This document shows positions 44,016 through 55,049 of a stretch of 64,000 nucleotides of DNA, piece by piece. A program made the translations under genes and the position numbers. Under the pieces are notes generated by a model. The model was not told the DNA's origin. It did not search any database and worked only from the letters and a program-made list of their open reading frames with translations. The stretch is from Girardinichthys multiradiatus. Its lineage: Eukaryota > Chordata > Actinopteri > Cyprinodontiformes > Goodeidae. Positions within the stretch are counted from its first letter, which is position 1; each line of letters opens with the position of its first letter. The stretch lies in the NCBI RefSeq assembly GCF_021462225.1, contig NC_061804.1, forward strand, positions 13,088,740 through 13,152,739, written 5' to 3'.

Positions 44016-47000
44016 GTATAATATACCTGTTATACTATAGTAATAGTTTAACTGATATGCTTCCTTTCCCCGTCTTGTGTGTTGTTTCCTTTACTCCTTT
44101 CATTGTTTAATGTCTTTGACCATTGCCTTAGGTTGTATACCCTGCATATTTTCTTCTTATCTAGTCAAATTACAAGACAGAACCACTGTATGTTGTTAAT
44201 TGTTGCAAATAGCTGTCATGTAACTGGCAGATGTTCTCTTTCTGATTCACTAGTTATACAAAACCCAATACAATAATAAGATTACAAAAACAAAAAACCC
44301 TGAAAAAAAAGATAATTTATTTTATAGGATCCCAGATTTAGAGCTGAAAAAACACAATAGTTAAAAACTAAATGTTTTTAAAGGGGCCATTTTGGCTGCT
44401 TTTTTGGGTTCTAAACCATTTTGGATGAGAACTTTAGACTGAACCTCTGTCAGCTTTGGACATCACTCAAAGCAGTGAAAGTCTTAATTTTTTATCTTTT
44501 ACAAACAGAATGAAGGTATCGAAAAAATACAAACTGTGCTTTAGGGCATATGTACATAGTGTAGAATAATTCAGTCATCTAACAGATTTTGAAATGGAGA
44601 TAACCAACAAGTTCCCTTCACCACACTGTTGAATTGGAAGCTAAACTGGTATTTAGAAGTTTGAAGACTGTTTCTTTTGTTTTCACAGCTTGATTCCCTT
44701 TAGGTATGTTTCAGAAAAATAAACGTATTTTTGTGTAATGCGGTTTTATTCTACTGCTTAACACCTTGCCAGGGTTGCTGTGAGCCATTTGCATTTTTCT
44801 GTAGATTCTTTTGGATTACAATCCAAATTTTCAGTTAAAAATTCCAAACTTTCCTTGAAAGAAGTTTGGCTTTTTTGTAATTTATACATTACTTTTGAAG
44901 ACCTGAAACAGAGGGTTTGCAGTTTGCAGCTTTTCTTAACGTGACATCACTATGATCTTAAAGGTCATTAACTGGTCAAAAGACCCTCCAGGTTTGGTGA
45001 GTGTTACCCAAAAACAGTTTTGATTAATAAGATATAAAGGGTAGGGACATTTTAACAACTTGGCACAGTCTTAAAAGAAACACACCTAAAAACTGTGTGT
45101 CTTAATTTGTTCATGCTGTTCTGCTACTTTTACTTAGTGTTGATTTGATGCATGCTTAATCTACTTAGTCTATGTGTTTGCCTCGTTTACACCTCACCGT
45201 GTCCTGTAGTACGTTTGCGGTTTCTCGCTTGGCACTCCACAGATGATAAGGAGAAATTTAATGATCTGACAGTGCATCAACTACAACCAGCGAAGTGACT
45301 TGTGAAGCACAGATGGTGAAGACATGGGTTAGAAATCCAATCTGGTGAAAGGCCTTTTTGTGTCAAAAACCTCATATGTTTCAGGAAGCATGTGTGGATT
45401 TTTTCCACAAGATCCTACTTTACTAGATGTTTCTCCCTCTCTAATACTAACAACTCTCTCAAGAAGCTCACTCCTGCAGGTGTCAGAGGGAGGCAGAGCA
45501 GCGCGGCCATCAGTGAGAAATATGGGCTGTAAGCCGGAGCTGTAGCACCATTACCACCAGCGTCTTACTGCTGCTTTCATCTGTTAGCTCTATCTCAATG
45601 GTCATCTGGGGAACCCAGCGGCTGTGCTGCCATCAAATTGGAGCAGAGAACGAAGGAAGAAGGAAACAAAGGCCATTATACTAGATGTGTTGGTGTGTGG
45701 GCTCAGGTATTGGACCTGGAGTGAGAAATGTAGTCCAGAGCAAGTGTGTTTCTTCACACGTAGGTGTACACATGCATTTTTTTCTGTGTGCATTAGTAAA
45801 AACGAATGAAAAAGGCAGCATAAGAAATCAAAAGCCCTGCTTTGTCCATAAGAAGTCATGCAGCAGCAGGCAACAAAGAGAAGCTCACACAGAACACTTT
45901 TTCCTGCACTGCCCACCTCTCCAGCAGACAGTTAACTGATACAGCATAGCCTTCTCAAACAGAGGACTACAGGATGAAGTCAGTTCATTTATGCTGTCTT
46001 TGTGTAGCTGCATCAGCTTTTGTTTGGGCCATTATGCGTATGGGAATTACACACATAATTCCCATACATTAAAGGTATTTTAAGTTTTTCACATTTCCTC
46101 TCCTTTGAACCACAAATCTCAATTTTCAGGGGATTCTATGGGATTTTAGGTGATAAACTAACATAAAGCAGCACATATTTGTAAATTGGAAAGATAAAGT
46201 AAAAGAGTTTTTAACATCTTTTACAAAGATATGTTCAAGCCTTTTTTCTGTAGTAACTCATATCTCCTCCTCCTAGGAAAAGCCCAGCTAAAGGATGTAA
46301 AGCCTGAAGGAAGACCTTGGTTATCCCCCAAAAGCCTCAGCTCAGCTGGCTATGTGTGGTCAAGCTTTAACAGTAAACAGGCTAATAACTTTGTAACTTC
46401 AATTTTTCTCAGAAATTCTTAATCTGTCTTTGAATTTGACAAGTGGAGGGTAATGGAATAGCCACAATAAAGCTTGAACATTGAAAGTAGCCCTCTAAAT
46501 TGAATGATACTGTCCTGTAAGGGACCTGCCTATCTATCTTTGGGTCTTTTTTCAGACTGAGTTGTGGGACGTTCATACGGTGAACATAAAAGGTGATGTT
46601 GATCATATAAGATGCAATAATATTCTGAATATATGGATACATTTTTTTTTATACTGACCTCGACATAATGTTGACCATCTCTTCACTGTGACAAGTCTTA
46701 CTTAAATATGAATGAAATATAAAAAGTGTGTAATTAATGAGTTTTACATAGGCCATTTAATCTTTATCCACATAAAGAAGCCTACACATGTACTAGTAAC
46801 CCAATAAAGATAATTTCCTTTAGCGTATGCTGACACTGAAAACTTTGGGTTACTAATTTTATCCAGTGAGGAAAAATGAAGAAATATTTTTTGATGTTTT
46901 GAAATAAAAAAATTATCGAGTTTATACATTGTTCAAACAATTTTAGTTGCAAATAGTACAACGTCAACACATCAAATCTGGAAGCGGTTGAAATCTACAA

Positions 47001-47299
47001 ATTTGTAGGTAAATATATGTTCCTGTAAATTTAAATTCAAAATTTGTGCTTCACTTTACAACTAATGACACAATCTGGAAAAGCATCATAGAAAAGCTGA
47101 GACTATTAAAATGCAGTATTGACATGAAAATAAAACAAAATTAAAAGAATATCAACAAAAAGCTAAAGTCGTTTTTTTTTTTTTATTAAAACCTTATAGA
47201 TTTTTGTGTTTTCTGGAGTATCTTAAAAATGTTAACCATTCAGACACCTGTATTCAGATTTTAAAAACAGACTGTGATTAAAGATGGTTTTTCTTGTTT
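44016..47299. other. Gene desert
   Basis: No gene recognised. A perfect 12-bp hairpin lies at 46038-46067. 45470-45730 is balanced and GC-richer and may be conserved. 46230-46420 and other short frames have no domains. Confidence 0.4.
46038..46067. repeat. Perfect 12-bp hairpin
   Basis: GTATGGGAATTA (46038-46049), loop CACACA, and its exact complement (46056-46067). Confidence 0.85.
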
Positions 47300-47985
47300 G
47301 CAATATGGCTCCCTTTCCAGGGTGGCATGGCTTGGGGTGGGGTGGGGGGGTGGACCATGTGAGCATTGGTGGAAAAAAGGTCTGTCCATATGATGCAAGC
47401 AAGATGTTGTTATTTCTCACTTGCATCTTCAGTCAATGGTGAAGCCCTGCTGGAGAATAAAATCAGCATCTCCATAAAACGGGACAGCCCAAGAAAGCAA
47501 ATAGTAATCCCAGAATTTTTGATAGATGTCTTTGGACTTGTTCAAACGCAGTGGACCAACATTAACAGATGACATTGCTCCCAAATCACCACCTACTGTG
47601 GAAACATCAGATTGGACCTCAATGATCACCACTCTACATCAGAATCTTGGACCATTATTTCCAAATCATATAAACCCTTCGTTTTCATCTCAGAACAGCA
47701 CCTTGCATCAGTGAGCAGCAGCTCAGTCCCTTTTGTCCTTAGCCCACATAAGACCCTTCTGACTCATTCTCTGGTTCAGGAGTAGCTTAAAACAAGGAAT
47801 GCAACAGTTGTAGCCCATGTCCTGGATACATGTGCGGGGGCTCTTGAAGCCTTCTCTCCAGTTGCAGTCCCTGCCTTATAAGTCTCACTCAAACTATTGA
47901 ATACAGTTTTCAAAAATCCCCTTGTTGCTGTTGCCATGTCTTTCTAAAATCCTTTTTCCTTCTACTGAACTTTTCTCTTCTATAT
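47300..47985 (-). mobile_element. Tc1 relic, older relative of the IR/DR element
   Basis: Parallel to 35290-35960 of the intact element. GAATAAAATCAGCATCTCCA corresponds to its GAAATCTTCATCTCCATAAA, CGCAGTGGACCAACATTAAC to CACAGTGGACCAACACCAGC, and TGTAGCCCATGTCCTGGATA to TGTAGCCCATTTCCTGCACA. Many stops and indels show an earlier wave of a related subfamily. Confidence 0.75.
47334..47353 (+). other. G-quadruplex-like motif
   Basis: GGGGTGGGGTGGGGGGGTGG: three or more G-runs with single-base loops, in AT-rich surroundings next to the Tc1 relic. Confidence 0.6.
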
Positions 47986-48439
47986 CTAATTTATTGAAAA
48001 TGACAAACAATTTTTTGTAACATTTTCCCATAAGAGAAGTAACACTTCTGTTACGAATTGTTTGGCACTGCAGGCCAGCTCAGTTATGTTATGTTTATAA
48101 GTAAACTCAAGGGGTTTTGGAACATTTCTTGAAATACACATGAAAAATAAAAAAAGGTTTGTTGCTGCATTTTTCAGAACAAGTTTGAAATCTGTCACGC
48201 ATAAGGAGAAATCTAGAAAAAGCTCAATAGAAAATGCCACAAACCTTCGAAGGTTTGTATTTTAAACAAACCTATAAGACGAATTGTAACTCTATTTTTT
48301 AAAATTGCACTTGTGTTGTTGGTGATGCAGAATAAGCACCATCAGAAATATTTCTTGCAGTCAGGTACCTGAAATCCTTTTGAATGGATGACCTTACAGC
48401 ATTGGGCCTCATATTAAAAATGAGCAGGAGTGTTTTCTT

Positions 48440-49157
48440 TTGGCTTAAATATTTTATTTATTTTCTTTGTACAATTTAAATAAAATAAAGCATTAGAATC
48501 ATTTTCCAGTCACTGCACCATGTATTTACACAATGTCACAATTACTTTGGAAACAGGAGCTGCGTTGAACCATTTTTTTCCACTTAGAACGTAATATTTA
48601 TAGAGAAACACATATTCTGTGAGAGATGTAGACGTTTATGTATAGCGTGTATGAGGATTGCATCAACATGAGCAGTGGTGAACCAGAGGAAAAGGCACAT
48701 AAAGAAGAGTAATGGTTTTATCTCCCAGTGTTACTGTCTGTAAAGCAGCACCTATGTGTGTGAGACCTTTTTGTGCTGACACATGCCTCAGTGCCTTTAA
48801 GGTCGAGGGAAGAAGATATTATGTTTCTGATGTATGGCTGCAAACACAAACACTCCCGAGCAAATGATTACACAGGTAATAATGACTGCTGTGGCTGCTC
48901 ATGAAACCACATGCTTGTCTCAAACCAAGTTTGTCTAGACACGGGTTAGGAGGTGTGTAATATGCACTTAATGCTCTATTTACAATTCTAAGCACAGGCT
49001 GCCGTCTATATGAGCCCCTTGAGGGTTCACTCATATTCGAACCATTTAGTTGTGATTGATGTGTCACTCAGGGTACGCCTACAGCAGGCTGAGGTCGTCA
49101 TCTGCTGTGCCCGGAGAGCTGTTGGGTATCCGGTTTGCATTTGTCAATAACCGGGAT
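48440..49157 (-). CDS. Candidate 3' terminal exon and 3' UTR of an unidentified gene
   Basis: On the minus strand, an acceptor (CTCTACCTGTCCTTGTCCCA ... CATCCTCAG, AG at 49158-49159) precedes an open segment of 79 bases. In the frame with one leading base it reads SRLLTNANRIPNSSPG and ends TADDDLSLL before TAG (49079-49081). In phase zero it would instead read IPVIDKCKPDTQQLSGHSR and stop earlier, so the frame is not fixed. Downstream sequence is unique to about 48450, where TTTATT on the plus strand gives AATAAA signals on the minus strand, consistent with a 600-base 3' UTR. No protein family recognised. Confidence 0.33.
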
Positions 49158-49656
49158 CTGAGGATGTCCATTTCAATGGGACAAGGACAGGTAGAGGAAT
49201 TGTGCACCTTTTCAGTCTTTCTTTATTCTTAGCTTGGTCCTTGAGATTAAAAAGTATAAAAAGTATTTTTACTTCTTGCACTTTTTTTCATTACAGCCAA
49301 AACACAAAGTAAAGCTTCATTGTCAAGTGGAACTGAAATGATGCAGTTTTCCATGTATTTATTTTACAGATTAAATCTGAAATGTGTGTTGTGCATTTGT
49401 ATTAAGCCCACTTCACTGTGGTATTTGTAAATGATATACAGTGCAACCAATTTCAGAAATTACCTGTTGAGTAAAGAAGTACAGATGACCTGTGTTATTA
49501 GCTTTTAGTATAAATACAGCTTTTCTTTGAAGACCCCAGACGTTTATTAAAGAACATTAGGAAATGAACATCATGATGGCTTTCCATAATGTGACAAGAT
49601 CATCGACTGTCCAGTCGACCGCAAAGCTCACGTTCTGTTAACGTCCCCATCCTTAC

Positions 49657-49734
49657 CTGCTTGGTAGGATGTGTTAGGGGTCTCTGCTTAAGTGCACATA
49701 CAGCCCTGATTTCTGTCTGCTTTGGTTGTGCAGG
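49657..49734 (-). CDS. Candidate internal exon, minus strand
   Basis: A 78-base segment (26 codons) with acceptor GACCACCTGTCAG and a consensus donor (AAGCAG followed by GTAAGG). Only one frame is open: PAQPKQTEIRAVCALKQ then RPLTHPTKQ. It lies 500 bases upstream of the candidate terminal exon on the same strand. Its phase-zero end joins the shorter alternative frame there, not the one ending DDDLSLL. Unidentified; chance not excluded. Confidence 0.25.
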
Positions 49735-49739
49735 CTGAC

Positions 49740-52164
49740 AGGTGGTCAGAGGGTGGCGCCAAAAAGGACAGCAAAAAAACCCTGTATAAAACATCACATT
49801 ATCACTCCCTAAGAGGCTGTAATGATAACAGCATGTCTCTAAGTGGAAAATAAACATATGAACAGGAGCGTTAGAGGGTCTAGTGGCTCACAGGCAGGGA
49901 CATGGAAAGGTAGGTCATACCTTTCAGTCACATTAAGTTAAGGAATCAAAAGCTTCCCATTGTGTTACTTCAGTAACTAAGTATCGTGGATATAGGTGGT
50001 TTTAGTGAAGTAAAAGATAAATGAGTAAAAAATCCAAACATTAATGGACTTTACCAAAACTGGTTAAACAAACATATTTTCAAAGATTATTTTTATTTTG
50101 CAAGGAAGAAAACCAATTTGTTTCCATTTCACTTGTGGCAAACAGAAAAATATTTACCAAAAAAAGAACAAAAGTAGAATATAAACTGCAATCTATTCCA
50201 CATTTTACAAATTATCCTTCTCAAGTTGTTAAGATTGATATTATTAGTGTGCACCCACATTACCTTAGTGAATAGTTTTTTGTTGTTCTTGATTCCTGAG
50301 CAGTGACAAAGATTTGTTTAACTTTTTTCAAATCAAGACTTGTCTGTTGCCAGTGTGTCTCTGTCCGTGGTTCTGAAAGACTGCAGCAGTGTTGTCCTAA
50401 AACCACAATTCAGCAGAGTAAAAATTAGTAAAACCAGTGTCTGAAACATTTCATTTTACCAAAGGCTCTATCGATCTACAAAATATTGTAAATGCATTAA
50501 CTAGACAAGTGGTAATCTTTAAGAGGCTAATTGTGCAAAAGACTTCAGTGAGACTTGGAACTGTTCAAAGGCAAATATTCTCAAAAATATGTCGGAAGGA
50601 ATTGATATAGTTTTATTTGCTCATTACTTGATTTCATCGAATCAAGGATTCAATCAATCAAGGATGAAGAAATCTGAGCACATCAAGGACAACAACACAA
50701 TCAGTGGATGTGAAACCTGTGATCTATGGTCTCCTGGATGACACTGCATAAAGAATTGTCAGTCTGCTGATAAAACCACACCGGGAAAAGATTTCTTTCA
50801 GAAGCGTTGTTAGTTGGTGATATGAAGGTGCTTTACAGATGCCACTGAAGATCTGGTTATGTCAGAAAAGATGTTGACAAGGAGCTTCAGATTGTCCTGG
50901 GATAGAGGGATCAGTAAAGCAATATTTCTGGTCCTCCATCCATAATATTATGAAAACTGTGGATAAACTGATAAATATTTCTGTTTTTTGGGGGGGGGGA
51001 AATTAGAAATGAAGGGTACAATCTGATAGCCACAAAAGGTAAAAATGTATGGGTTTATAATACCATATTTTGTTCTTTATGGCCTTTACCGTGGACATCC
51101 AGGTGTTTTTAAGAACAGTGCAGTAATACATTAACCCAACATTAAAACGCCTTGGTACAGAAGAGGGTGGTGATGGTTCTCTGCAGGTCTAAATAAGCTG
51201 TGGGACAGTGAGAGGTTTAAAAAGTAACCAGATTGATACTCATAAGAAAATACTGCAACCCAATAACTGTGTCCTCTCTTTACTTTGCTCTCATTGCTTC
51301 TCCTTGTTAGCCTTTTTCTCTTTGATTCATGCTTTCCCAAATCCTCTTTTTTGTCGTTCTCTTGATAAATGTTACATCCAGCATAAATGTTTTAGTGCCA
51401 CATACAGTTTTGATGAAGTGCACCACCATTCCAGTGTCTTTTTAGAATACAGTCCTAGTATCTGAGCATGATTGTGTTGTGTGCAGTTTATTCCCTTTTG
51501 CTTTTCACAAACAAGATAATTAGCAGATGACAGCAGTTTACTTGTGCTCAGTGAAGATTCTTTCAAAAGTAAGTTAAATCAGCGGACAGGTACTAGCATT
51601 TCTGTTAAACCTCTTTTTATTCTTAAGAAAAATGTACTAAGAAAAACAACTTAAAACTTAACAACATATAAAAACATTAACAATAATAATGAAGTAAATG
51701 AACCACCTTTGACTCCTTAACTTAACACAGGCATCTTTAATGAATTGAATGTCAGCAAAAATGAAAAAGCAAAGTAACCTTCTCATCTTTCATCCATAAA
51801 TGAACAAAGTGTAGCTAAGTCTCTCTTCTTGCATTTACACATTAAAGTATAAAAGCATAAAAAAATAAAATAAAATAAAAAAACTTTAACATTATTATTT
51901 TGGAATTAGAAGGTTAATTTGCTTAACATGAGAAAAACAATCATTCTGAATGTTTGAACAGATTCTTTTAGTGTGCATCTTAATAAATGTTTTAAGAGAT
52001 TTTTTTATATGTGCTTTTTCAAATGTCTGTTGCAATTTGTCTGCATGCTTCTACCAACATGATCACCTTGTTGATCAGTCATTTATGCATCAGGCATCTC
52101 ATTCTGCACACTCAGGTTAACATTTTAAATTGCTGGTGTATATAACTAAATAACACTATCATTA
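49740..52164. other. AT-rich stretch
   Basis: 50640-50960 has a composition and word content suggesting an old transposon, but no family could be assigned. 51600-51900 is very A-rich. No genes seen. Confidence 0.35.
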
Positions 52165-52622
52165 ATTCAGTTCAATTCAAAAAGTGAAATATTACAGAAA
52201 CCCAGCAGATTGCATCCAGTCAGTGACTTGTAGCATTCACTCCTCCTGGATGAGCATGTAGAGACAGTGGACAGTCACTGGTGTTGACTTTGCAGCAATC
52301 CCTCATACTGAGCATGCATGTAGCGACAGTGGAGAGGAAAAACTCCCTTTTAACAGGAACAAACCTCCAGCAGAACCAGGCTCTGTGAGCGGCCATCTGC
52401 CATGACCGACTGGGGGTTTGAGAGAACAGAACAGAGACACAAAGACAACAAAGAAGCACTGATCCAGGAGTACTTTCTATGGGAAGGAAAAGTAAATGTT
52501 AATGGATGTAGCCCCTTTAGTCGTTTCACCTAGAAAGAATGAACAGATAAACTCTGAGCCAGTTTTCAAGGTTAGAGTCTGAAAGAGAGCACATAGAGTT
52601 AGTCACAGTAAAGCTCAGTATA
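52165..52622 (-). mobile_element. Non-autonomous fish repeat, left copy
   Basis: Minus-oriented copy. On the minus strand it reads CCTGGTTCTGCTGGAGGTTT, AAAAGGGAGTTTTTCCTC, CACTGTCGCTACATGCATGC and on to a tail with TTGAATTGAACTGAATT near 52165. The repeat is common in fish genomes. The tail resembles that of the LINE at 1-2788. Confidence 0.7.
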
Positions 52623-52679
52623 TAAATTCTTGTATTTTAAGAAATTGTGTGAATTCATTCCATGTGTGTACAGAGTTTT

Positions 52680-53150
52680 GCTGTTCAATAATGGCTCTGT
52701 GTCTACCTGTGACACCTTTCTGGAGAGGGGCATCGTCCAAGCTTCTGCTGGCAACAACTTAATGCTCACCCTCTACCGATGATCCACATGGCCCTATCTT
52801 TTAGTGTTTAACCCTTTCTCTCTCCTAGACATGGCGATTGACTGAGCTTTTACTGTAACTATCTCTATGTGCTCTCTTTCAGACTCTATCCTTGAAAACT
52901 GGCTCAGAGTTTATCTGTTCTTTCTTTCTAGGTGAAATGACTAAAGGAGCTACATCCATTAACATTTACTTTTCCTTCCCATAGAAAGGACTCCTGGATC
53001 AGTGCTTCTTTGTGTCTCTGCTCTGATCTCTCAAACCCCCAGTCGGTCGTGGCAGATGGCCGCTCACACTGAGCCTGGTTCTGCTGGAGGTTTCTTCTTG
53101 TTAAAAGGGAGTTTTTCCTCTCCACTGTCGCTACATGCATGCTCAGTCTG
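52680..53150 (+). mobile_element. Non-autonomous fish repeat, right copy (head to head)
   Basis: Plus-oriented copy of the same repeat, truncated at its 3' end. 52840-53145 is about 94% identical by eye to the complement of 52310-52622, creating inverted arms of about 310 bases around a 217-base spacer. Confidence 0.8.
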
Positions 53151-54039
53151 AGTGCCTCATCTCCTGAGAATAATCAATCTCTAAACACTTGTTCTGTCTG
53201 TGGTTCTGCATTTGGGTCAGGAAACTATCCCAGAACATGACAAATTAACAATCTGGTCTTAAATTTGACCAGATATGAAGGAATATGCTGGGTAACAAAT
53301 TGAGACAATGGCCATAGAGATTACACATTAAAAGGAGAACACTCAAGACAAGATAGGGAAAGAAAGCATGTCAGTAATCCGCTCAGTGTAAGACATTTCT
53401 ATGGTCTCTCCCACGATATCCTTAATGATTTTACTAATACACTTTCAGAACGTTTCAGTTCATGGACAGTATATTTAAAGGTCTCCAGGTTCTGCCTCCC
53501 CAATACATATGTTATTAATTTTACTTTAGATTGTCATTTGAGGTAAACAGAAAAGCATTATATTTTTCCAACTATATTCACAACAGTACAAAGAACAAGT
53601 AGAAGTTGACAGTGTTTGACACATATTTTCCCATTGCTCAGGGTTCCCCCTCCCTCTCTTTCATATGCAAAATACTGTACTTGATACCCCAGTCCCTTAG
53701 AAGTCTTTATACAGATTTTAAATGGCCAGAAGAACCTTGGGTTTTGTCTGCAATCTCATTGGCCTTTGTAATGTTTTTTTTTTTAACAATGTTGTGTAAG
53801 GCATACTGTCTTATCTAGAGGTACCGAAAAAAGTCCCATTTCTCTAAATTATACTTTACTTTCAGATTCTCTGATGGTGGAAAACTGTTCTTCACCAGGA
53901 TTTGACAGCATGCTGTGCAACCTTGTTTCATACAGCATTTAAATCTTAAATCTATGGTTTTTGGTGTGAACTCGGAATCACAGGAAGCTTCTTAATCTTG
54001 TCCCATAACTTGAGTTGTTTAACCATCTGAAAGCATGTA
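53151..54039. other. AT-rich stretch, nothing identified
   Basis: Short frames only; no domain, repeat family or splice-flanked exon was convincing. Confidence 0.4.
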
Positions 54040-54430
54040 TGAAGTGCAAATAAGACAATGGGAATTGGCCATCTTGGCTTCAATCGGGAAGTCTATGCCG
54101 TCTACCAATACCAGCTTTAAAGATCATGGCATCACTGTGCTCGACTGGGCAGTCAGCCACAGACTGATCGCCTCTAACACATCGCACTGATGCAGTAATT
54201 CATCCTAAAGAATGGAGTGCATATTCTGTACTTTATTTTTCAGTAAGCTGATATGTTTTGTCTGAAAATCCCTCCATTATGGCTTTTATAAGCTGAAAGA
54301 CATAATCATCAAAATGAACACAATTAAATGTTTCATATACATAACTCTATGTGAAATATGTGATTTAGCTTTTTGAGTTAAATTACCAAAAATAAATTAA
54401 CTTTCCTATGATACTCAAATTAATTTAGCT
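54040..54430 (+). mobile_element. Tc1 relic related to the IR/DR element, internally deleted
   Basis: CATGGCATCACTGTGCTCGA (54127-54146) matches the intact element's CATGGTATCACTGTGCTCAA. It then jumps to GCCACAGACTGATCGCCTC and GATGCAGTAATTC, the C-terminal HRLIAS and EAVIS region. The catalytic Glu block between is missing. 54290-54420 resembles a decayed terminal repeat (CAAAATGAACACAATTAAA). Confidence 0.6.
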
Positions 54431-54573
54431 AAACCTGTTAATGATACAACTGTGGTAATATAATGAATTAATTTGACTCAAATTAATCAAAATTTAACAA
54501 ACACCTTTAACGAGCCAGAGATTTGATTTCCCGGGATCCAGATTCAGGGAATCTGGTCCTCACTGATGTCAAA

Positions 54574-54586
54574 GCACACACACACA

Positions 54587-54680
<94 letters not shown>
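54574..54680. repeat. (CA)n microsatellite
   Basis: About 107 bases of nearly pure CA, interrupted once by CCC near 54590. It directly borders the CpG-rich promoter region. Confidence 0.97.
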
Positions 54681-54681
<1 letters not shown>

Positions 54682-54830
54682 GTGTCGCCTTCCAGTAGTG
54701 CGATGAATACGCACCTGCGGCCGCCGCGGCGCGTTTTTCGGCGTGCGAGCGGCTGACGTCAGGAGCGGCGCGGCTCGAGAGGAGTTGAAATAGGGCAGAG
54801 CAGAGCGCGGAGCTCCGAGAGGAAACCAGC
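54681..54830 (+). promoter_or_regulatory. CpG-rich promoter with a full CRE
   Basis: The most CpG-dense stretch of the window (CTGCGGCCGCCGCGGCGCG and GGAGCGGCGCGGCTCGAG). It holds a perfect palindromic cAMP-response element TGACGTCA at 54754-54761, the site bound by CREB/ATF proteins. There is no clear TATA box, which fits a CpG-island promoter. The plus orientation is inferred from the splice donor downstream. The exact start site cannot be fixed, and bidirectional activity is possible. Confidence 0.6.
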
Positions 54831-55049
54831 CGCGCAGAGCCGGAGGATGGCAAGCTGCCGCTGCTGCTGAGAGTTGGGTACGCGCTACCTGTCGCTATAA
54901 GCTATCAACACAGCTGCGTATGATAGCCACCAGCCCATAATTATCCCGAGCCACACAAAACCCCACTGGGACTACAGAGAGCACAGTTCGGACGGGTCGC
55001 TGCGTGGATTTTTTTTTTCTTCCTGTGTTCTTTCCTCTGAGGATCACAG
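54780..55049 (+). other. Probable non-coding first exon (5' UTR)
   Basis: Follows the CpG-rich promoter and ends at a consensus donor, CACAG followed by GTAAGG at 55050. It contains two tiny upstream frames: ATG at 54847 (7 codons, stop 54868-54870) and ATG at 54920 (6 codons, stop 54938-54940). No long frame starts here, so translation would begin in a later exon. More than 8.9 kb to the window end would be the first intron. The gene cannot be identified. The upstream start within this exon is approximate. Confidence 0.5.

Noticed and set aside
54523..54853. Open frames on both strands through the CA repeat (poly His/Thr and poly Cys/Val)
   Set aside because: Pure microsatellite translation with no domain and no start context.
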